DNA of 64,000 bases from Cellulophaga sp. Hel_I_12. Lineage in GTDB: Bacteria > Bacteroidota > Bacteroidia > Flavobacteriales > Flavobacteriaceae. The stretch covers positions 3,413,501 to 3,477,500 of the forward strand of contig NZ_JUHB01000001.1 in NCBI RefSeq assembly GCF_000799565.1, given 5' to 3'. This document shows positions 60,838-64,000 of this stretch, piece by piece. Position 1 is the first letter of the stretch, and each line of letters opens with the position of its first letter. The translations under genes and the position numbers were made by a program. Below the pieces are notes generated by a model, which worked only from the letters and a program-made list of their open reading frames with translations, searched no databases and had not been told where the DNA came from.

Positions 60838-61992
60838 TTAAAAATTACTTTTTACATTTAATTTATTCTCATCGTTCTTAATTTTATGAATAAAATCAGT
60901 CATTTCATTGGTCAATAGTAATTGGTTTTCTTGATTCCAAAACTCCTTATTATACCTATAATGTAGTTTAAAAATATCTTCGCTTTCCCTGATATTACTT
61001 TTGACGCTCATTTCCTTAAAATTCTCTGAAGTAGTCAGGATAAATTCCAAATCATAATAAGAAGTAAAGGATTTTTTAAAATCTGTAACTTCTATACGCG
61101 TATTGAATTTGGCATAATTTATAAAATATTTATTCGTAAGTTCATCCTTAGACAGGTATATTTTTGTTCGAAAATTATCAGTCCTATATTTTATTTGTTC
61201 AGAGCTTTGGTAGTTGTATTTTTTAAAATTTTTGTTAATTTCAAAATACTCAATGGCATTATTTTTTGAGTTTATGATATAATTTCCTTCTGCCGTTCCT
61301 AATTCTTTGGGATATGTGGAAGTGAACTTCCATTTTATTTTAGTCCTATTATCAAAAGTTTGTTCCTCTAACTCGAAACTATCTTGAGCAATACCAAAGG
61401 GTACAAAATTTAGTAGTAAATAATTAAAGGAAGGAAATTTAAAATAGGCATCTTTATTGTCTTTCAGCACCCCAATTTTACGCATATTGGTAATTTCGAC
61501 TTTATAGTCTTTTTTTGAAAGCTCCATATCATTAGTATACAACAGTGTTTTTCTGTTTAATTTACCTTGAATATCTTGGATTCTTACAATACTATCATTG
61601 TACTTTAAGACGGAACGTAACAGGAATTTTTCGTTGTAAGGTTCAAACGAGTAATTTTCTAACCCATCTATGATGGTATCAAAAAAGCCTTTTTTATTGG
61701 TGACAACGATTTCATCTAACTCAAAAACGCTTTTTTCAAGATAAATGGTATCTTTAATATTATTGAAAGTGGTTGCGAGTTTATTGTATCCTCCTGTATA
61801 AAAATAAATAGAATCTAAATTTGATGTAAATAAAAAATTTCCATCCTCATTACTTGTTGTAAAATCTTTGCTATTGTAAATATTCACAAACTCAATGGGT
61901 TGCTTATCTTCTTTATCTAAGAGAATAGCTCTCTTTTCATTTTGGGTATAGCTTAAGATTGTAAAAAGTAGCATTACATAGGTAAATTTCAT
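60838..61992 (-). CDS. Exported carboxypeptidase-like regulatory domain protein
   Basis: A protein of about 384 residues with a signal peptide from ATG 61992 (MKFTYVMLLFTILSYTQ). The upstream frame start at 62040 gives no signal peptide at its own N-terminus, so the internal Met is chosen. A carboxypeptidase regulatory-like domain covers about residues 20-90 and ends LDEIVVTNKKG, followed by a roughly 290-residue beta-rich part that has no name I know. It resembles the three paralogs at 50.7-53 kb only in the first domain. Function unknown. Confidence 0.7.
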   Translation of the reverse strand: MKFTYVMLLFTILSYTQNEKRAILLDKEDKQPIEFVNIYNSKDFTTSNEDGNFLFTSNLDSIYFYTGGYNKLATTFNNIKDTIYLEKSVFELDEIVVTNKKGFFDTIIDGLENYSFEPYNEKFLLRSVLKYNDSIVRIQDIQGKLNRKTLLYTNDMELSKKDYKVEITNMRKIGVLKDNKDAYFKFPSFNYLLLNFVPFGIAQDSFELEEQTFDNRTKIKWKFTSTYPKELGTAEGNYIINSKNNAIEYFEINKNFKKYNYQSSEQIKYRTDNFRTKIYLSKDELTNKYFINYAKFNTRIEVTDFKKSFTSYYDLEFILTTSENFKEMSVKSNIRESEDIFKLHYRYNKEFWNQENQLLLTNEMTDFIHKIKNDENKLNVKSNF

Positions 61993-62069
61993 AGTATTAA
62001 ATTTATACATAGCTATCTTTAAAAAAGAATTCATTTTCAAGTAATCCTTTGAAATTTAGTTATAAACTT

Positions 62070-62744
62070 TTACTCAACCTCAATTCCTGTAAAATATAAG
62101 TTAAAATTCTCACCGTCTTTTTTATGCGATTGGGCAATTTTTAAGCCGTTAATGGTGCTATAATCTTCCCAAGTGGTCGTCATAGAAGCTTCTGTTTGGT
62201 TTCCTTTTCTAAAGACCCATTCTTTTAGCAGGTAATCTTCTTCAAAATAGAAATCATAGGCATCGCCTGGAGTAGTGCCTCCTTCAGCGCCATACACTAT
62301 GGTTAATTTTTGCATCGGCTTGTTACTGATGGGCGCCGTAGCATTTGTAACATGATTGTACGTAAAATTTTTAGCATCCCATACTAATTGGTAAGGAGCA
62401 AGCAACCAAAATTTATCATTGATAAAAGCAGCATTGATATTGGTCGAAGTAGAGTCGACCATTTTTCTATTGTATGTGGTGCTCTGTCCCATACTGCTTC
62501 CTGTTACTTCATTGGTTTTTGTGTTCCAAGTCCATTTACGTTCAAAATGGGTCGTATCGCGATCCACGTTAAAGATAAATTGTATTTCATTGATAGAGTT
62601 CCAAGCATCAAAGCCATGTGCATTTGCTACTTTCTCAAGAATAGTCAATTCAGGCATGGGGGCTATAGTTTCTTGCTTTTTTTCTTCCTTACAGGACATT
62701 ATTGCTAAAGTGGCTAGGAGTAAAAGGGTGCTTAATTTCTTCAT
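62070..62744 (-). CDS. Lipoprotein of unknown function
   Basis: A 224-residue lipoprotein: MKKLSTLLLLATLAIMSC carries a lipobox (IMSC, Cys18), followed by a short Glu/Lys-rich linker. The mature part has no motif I can name. It has many Trp and Tyr residues and beta-strand pattern (FNVDRDTTHFERKWTW near residue 57, KTNEVTGSS, LYFTGIEVE at the end), like a small barrel or lipocalin-like fold; that is inference. It is upstream of and on the same strand as the gene at 60838, with 77 bp between. Confidence 0.75.
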   Translation of the reverse strand: MKKLSTLLLLATLAIMSCKEEKKQETIAPMPELTILEKVANAHGFDAWNSINEIQFIFNVDRDTTHFERKWTWNTKTNEVTGSSMGQSTTYNRKMVDSTSTNINAAFINDKFWLLAPYQLVWDAKNFTYNHVTNATAPISNKPMQKLTIVYGAEGGTTPGDAYDFYFEEDYLLKEWVFRKGNQTEASMTTTWEDYSTINGLKIAQSHKKDGENFNLYFTGIEVE

Positions 62745-62900
62745 AATTAATTCATTTTTAGACTAAAAAGTTTAGCGTATAGGGATTAATGTTTTTTAGG
62801 TATCGTGGTTGAATAAGCCGCGAACAACTCTTTTTTTCAAAGATAAAGTCTTTTGCAGATAGTTTTTTAAAATCGATAAGTATTTCAGCATTATTTTGAT

Positions 62901-62908
62901 TAATTTTG
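62901..62908 (+). promoter_or_regulatory. -7 promoter box for clpP
   Basis: TAATTTTG matches TAnnTTTG and ends 22 bp before the clpP ATG. A TTATTTTG 10 bp upstream is a weaker alternative. No -33 TTG is seen at the right distance. Confidence 0.45.
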
Positions 62909-62930
62909 AAATTCAATAAGATGAAGAAAA

Positions 62931-63479
62931 ATGAGTTCAAAAAAAGGAAAAATACAAGAAGCTATAGATGAAAAAATGTTAGAGGAACGCAAGGTCTTTC
63001 TTTGGGGAATGGTCGATGACGATTCTGCAAAACATGTGATAGATCGTTTGTTGTACTTAGACATGCAGAATCATAAAGAAATTCAATTATACATTAATAG
63101 CCCTGGAGGATACGTCACTTCTGGTTTTGCGATGTATGATACCATTAAATCCTTAAAAAGTCCGGTATCTACCATTTGTACAGGTTTAGCCGCTTCTATG
63201 GGATCGATTTTACTATCTGTGGGCAAGAAAGGAAGACGTTTTATTCAGCCGCATGCACAGGTTATGATTCATCAACCAAGTGGTGGTGCTAGAGGACAAG
63301 CTTCTAATATTGAAATTCAGGCCAGAGAAATTATCAAAACAAAGGAATTAAGTGCCCGAATTTTGGCAGAAAATTGTGGCCAAGATTACGAAAGAGTACT
63401 TAAAGATTTTGATCGTGATTATTGGATGGGTGCAGAAGAATCAATTGCTTACGGTATTGTTGATGGTATTTTAGAATAG
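62931..63479 (+). CDS. clpP: ATP-dependent Clp protease proteolytic subunit ClpP
   Basis: The barrel peptidase that degrades unfolded proteins delivered by ClpX or ClpA-type unfoldases. It has 182 residues and a complete triad: S89 in AASMGS, H114 in MIHQPSGG and D163 in DRDYW. The YINSPGGYV motif near residue 55 is present. The N-terminus is short and lacks the long propeptide of E. coli ClpP. No clpX is next to it, so it may be a stand-alone or second ClpP copy. It has its own promoter and terminator. Confidence 0.95.
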   Translation: MSSKKGKIQEAIDEKMLEERKVFLWGMVDDDSAKHVIDRLLYLDMQNHKEIQLYINSPGGYVTSGFAMYDTIKSLKSPVSTICTGLAASMGSILLSVGKKGRRFIQPHAQVMIHQPSGGARGQASNIEIQAREIIKTKELSARILAENCGQDYERVLKDFDRDYWMGAEESIAYGIVDGILE

Positions 63480-63517
63480 TACCATTAGTCCACTAAAGAT
63501 TTTAGTATACCTATAAG

Positions 63518-63547
63518 TCCTTCACAAGAAAAAGTGAAGGATTTTTA
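63518..63547 (+). terminator. Terminator after clpP
   Basis: TCCTTCAC (63518-63525) pairs with GTGAAGGA (63534-63541), followed by TTTTT. It separates clpP from kmo. Confidence 0.82.
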
Positions 63548-63584
63548 GTTTTTATACTTATATTGTTTTCACGAATATAATAAC

Positions 63585-64000
63585 ATGACACAAGCTTCAA
63601 AAAAAATAGCCATTATTGGTTCGGGTTTAGTAGGTTCCTTATTAGCCATCTATCTTAAAAAATGGGGGCACGATATTACCGTTTTTGACCGCCGACCTGA
63701 TATTCGCAATGTAGAATTTTCTGGACGTTCTATTAATTTAGCGATGAGCAATAGAGGTTGGAATGCCTTACGAGAAGTAGCTATTGAGGATGAAATTAAA
63801 AAAATTGCCATTCCCTTAGATAAGCGGGCGATGCACGTAGTGGGGCAGGCCGAATATTATCAAAAATACGGTAAAGAAGGTGAGGCTATTTGGTCTATTT
63901 CAAGAGGTGTTTTAAATCGCAAAATGATCGATTTAGCAGAGCAAGAAGGTGTTCTTTTTAAATTTGAAGAAAAAGTCTGGGATGTAAGTCTTCCGGATGC
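63585..64000 (+). CDS. kmo: Kynurenine 3-monooxygenase, partial (N-terminal 138 residues)
   Basis: The gene begins at ATG 63585 and runs off the right edge. Visible features are a Rossmann FAD motif IAIIGSGLVGSLLAIYL (residues 8-24), VFDRRPDIR, FSGRSINLAMSNRGWNAL near residue 50, and AMHVVGQ, then SISRGVLNRKMIDLAE near residue 106. All match flavin-dependent kynurenine 3-hydroxylases of bacteria and eukaryotes. It hydroxylates kynurenine to 3-hydroxykynurenine, which kynU cleaves. The C-terminal two-thirds, including the membrane tail, are not in the window. Confidence 0.93.
   Translation, partial: MTQASKKIAIIGSGLVGSLLAIYLKKWGHDITVFDRRPDIRNVEFSGRSINLAMSNRGWNALREVAIEDEIKKIAIPLDKRAMHVVGQAEYYQKYGKEGEAIWSISRGVLNRKMIDLAEQEGVLFKFEEKVWDVSLPD

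Noticed and set aside
1..64000. CRISPR array, insertion sequence, integron or toxin-antitoxin pair
   Set aside because: No regularly spaced short repeats, transposase-like frames with inverted ends, or paired small toxin-type genes were found on reading both strands by eye.

Overview
This window comes from a Bacteroidota chromosome, almost certainly a marine member of the Flavobacteriaceae. The DNA is AT-rich. The promoters that can be read carry the Bacteroidota -7 box TAnnTTTG, and the housekeeping sigma factor in the window is the short form that reads such promoters. Parts of the type IX secretion and gliding apparatus and a type IX cargo protein are present, and a Na+-pumping NADH dehydrogenase (Nqr) suggests a saline habitat. 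I do not assign a genus. No rRNA, CRISPR array, insertion sequence or prophage module was seen.

Layout. 1-1.9 kb: a surface O-acylation pair (MBOAT acyltransferase and a truncated SGNH-like partner). 2.2-5.6 kb: yqeY, a tRNA-Arg, and a class A penicillin-binding protein. 5.8-8.4 kb: a YpdA-like reductase coupled to rpe, then trmL with a small VF530 protein. 8.5-14.7 kb: core genes, all on the minus strand (rpoD, pnp, rpsO, accD, fbaA), most followed by clear hairpin terminators. 14.9-19.8 kb: the outer-membrane lipoprotein TamL, a divergent SpoU methyltransferase, and menaquinone methyltransferase with porT. 20-22.9 kb: trkA-trkH potassium uptake. 23-30 kb: aminotransferase, fatty-acid desaturase, rsmG, pruA, apaG and the type IX plug protein. 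30.2-38.6 kb: nqrABCDEF, two small unexplained genes and the flavin transferase apbE that matures NqrB and NqrC. 38.6-44.1 kb: methyltransferase, map, gpmI, a tiny membrane protein, and M48 and M15 peptidases. 44.5-49.7 kb: a type IX type-B cargo protein next to a 1322-residue repeat protein. 49.9-56 kb: pepE, then a run of three paralogous secreted proteins, a DUF6702 protein and an M1 peptidase. 56-64 kb: tatA, PAP2 phosphatase, an O-methyltransferase, kynureninase, an MFS transporter, two envelope proteins, clpP, and the start of kynurenine 3-monooxygenase.

How the genes connect. NqrA-F and ApbE form one respiratory unit: the complex is covalently flavinylated on NqrB and NqrC by ApbE. PorT, the plug protein and the CHU_C-type protein belong to type IX secretion. 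KynU and Kmo, separated here by about 4 kb, are two steps of tryptophan breakdown by the kynurenine route.

The least explained parts are the 1322-residue protein with near-identical tandem repeats (321 bp and 129 bp units), the three-paralog cluster at 50.7-53.0 kb, the small conserved-looking genes flanking nqr and apbE, and several genes below about 60 codons. Most of the window is otherwise ordinary core genome. All family names are from reading the translations by eye; no database search was possible.
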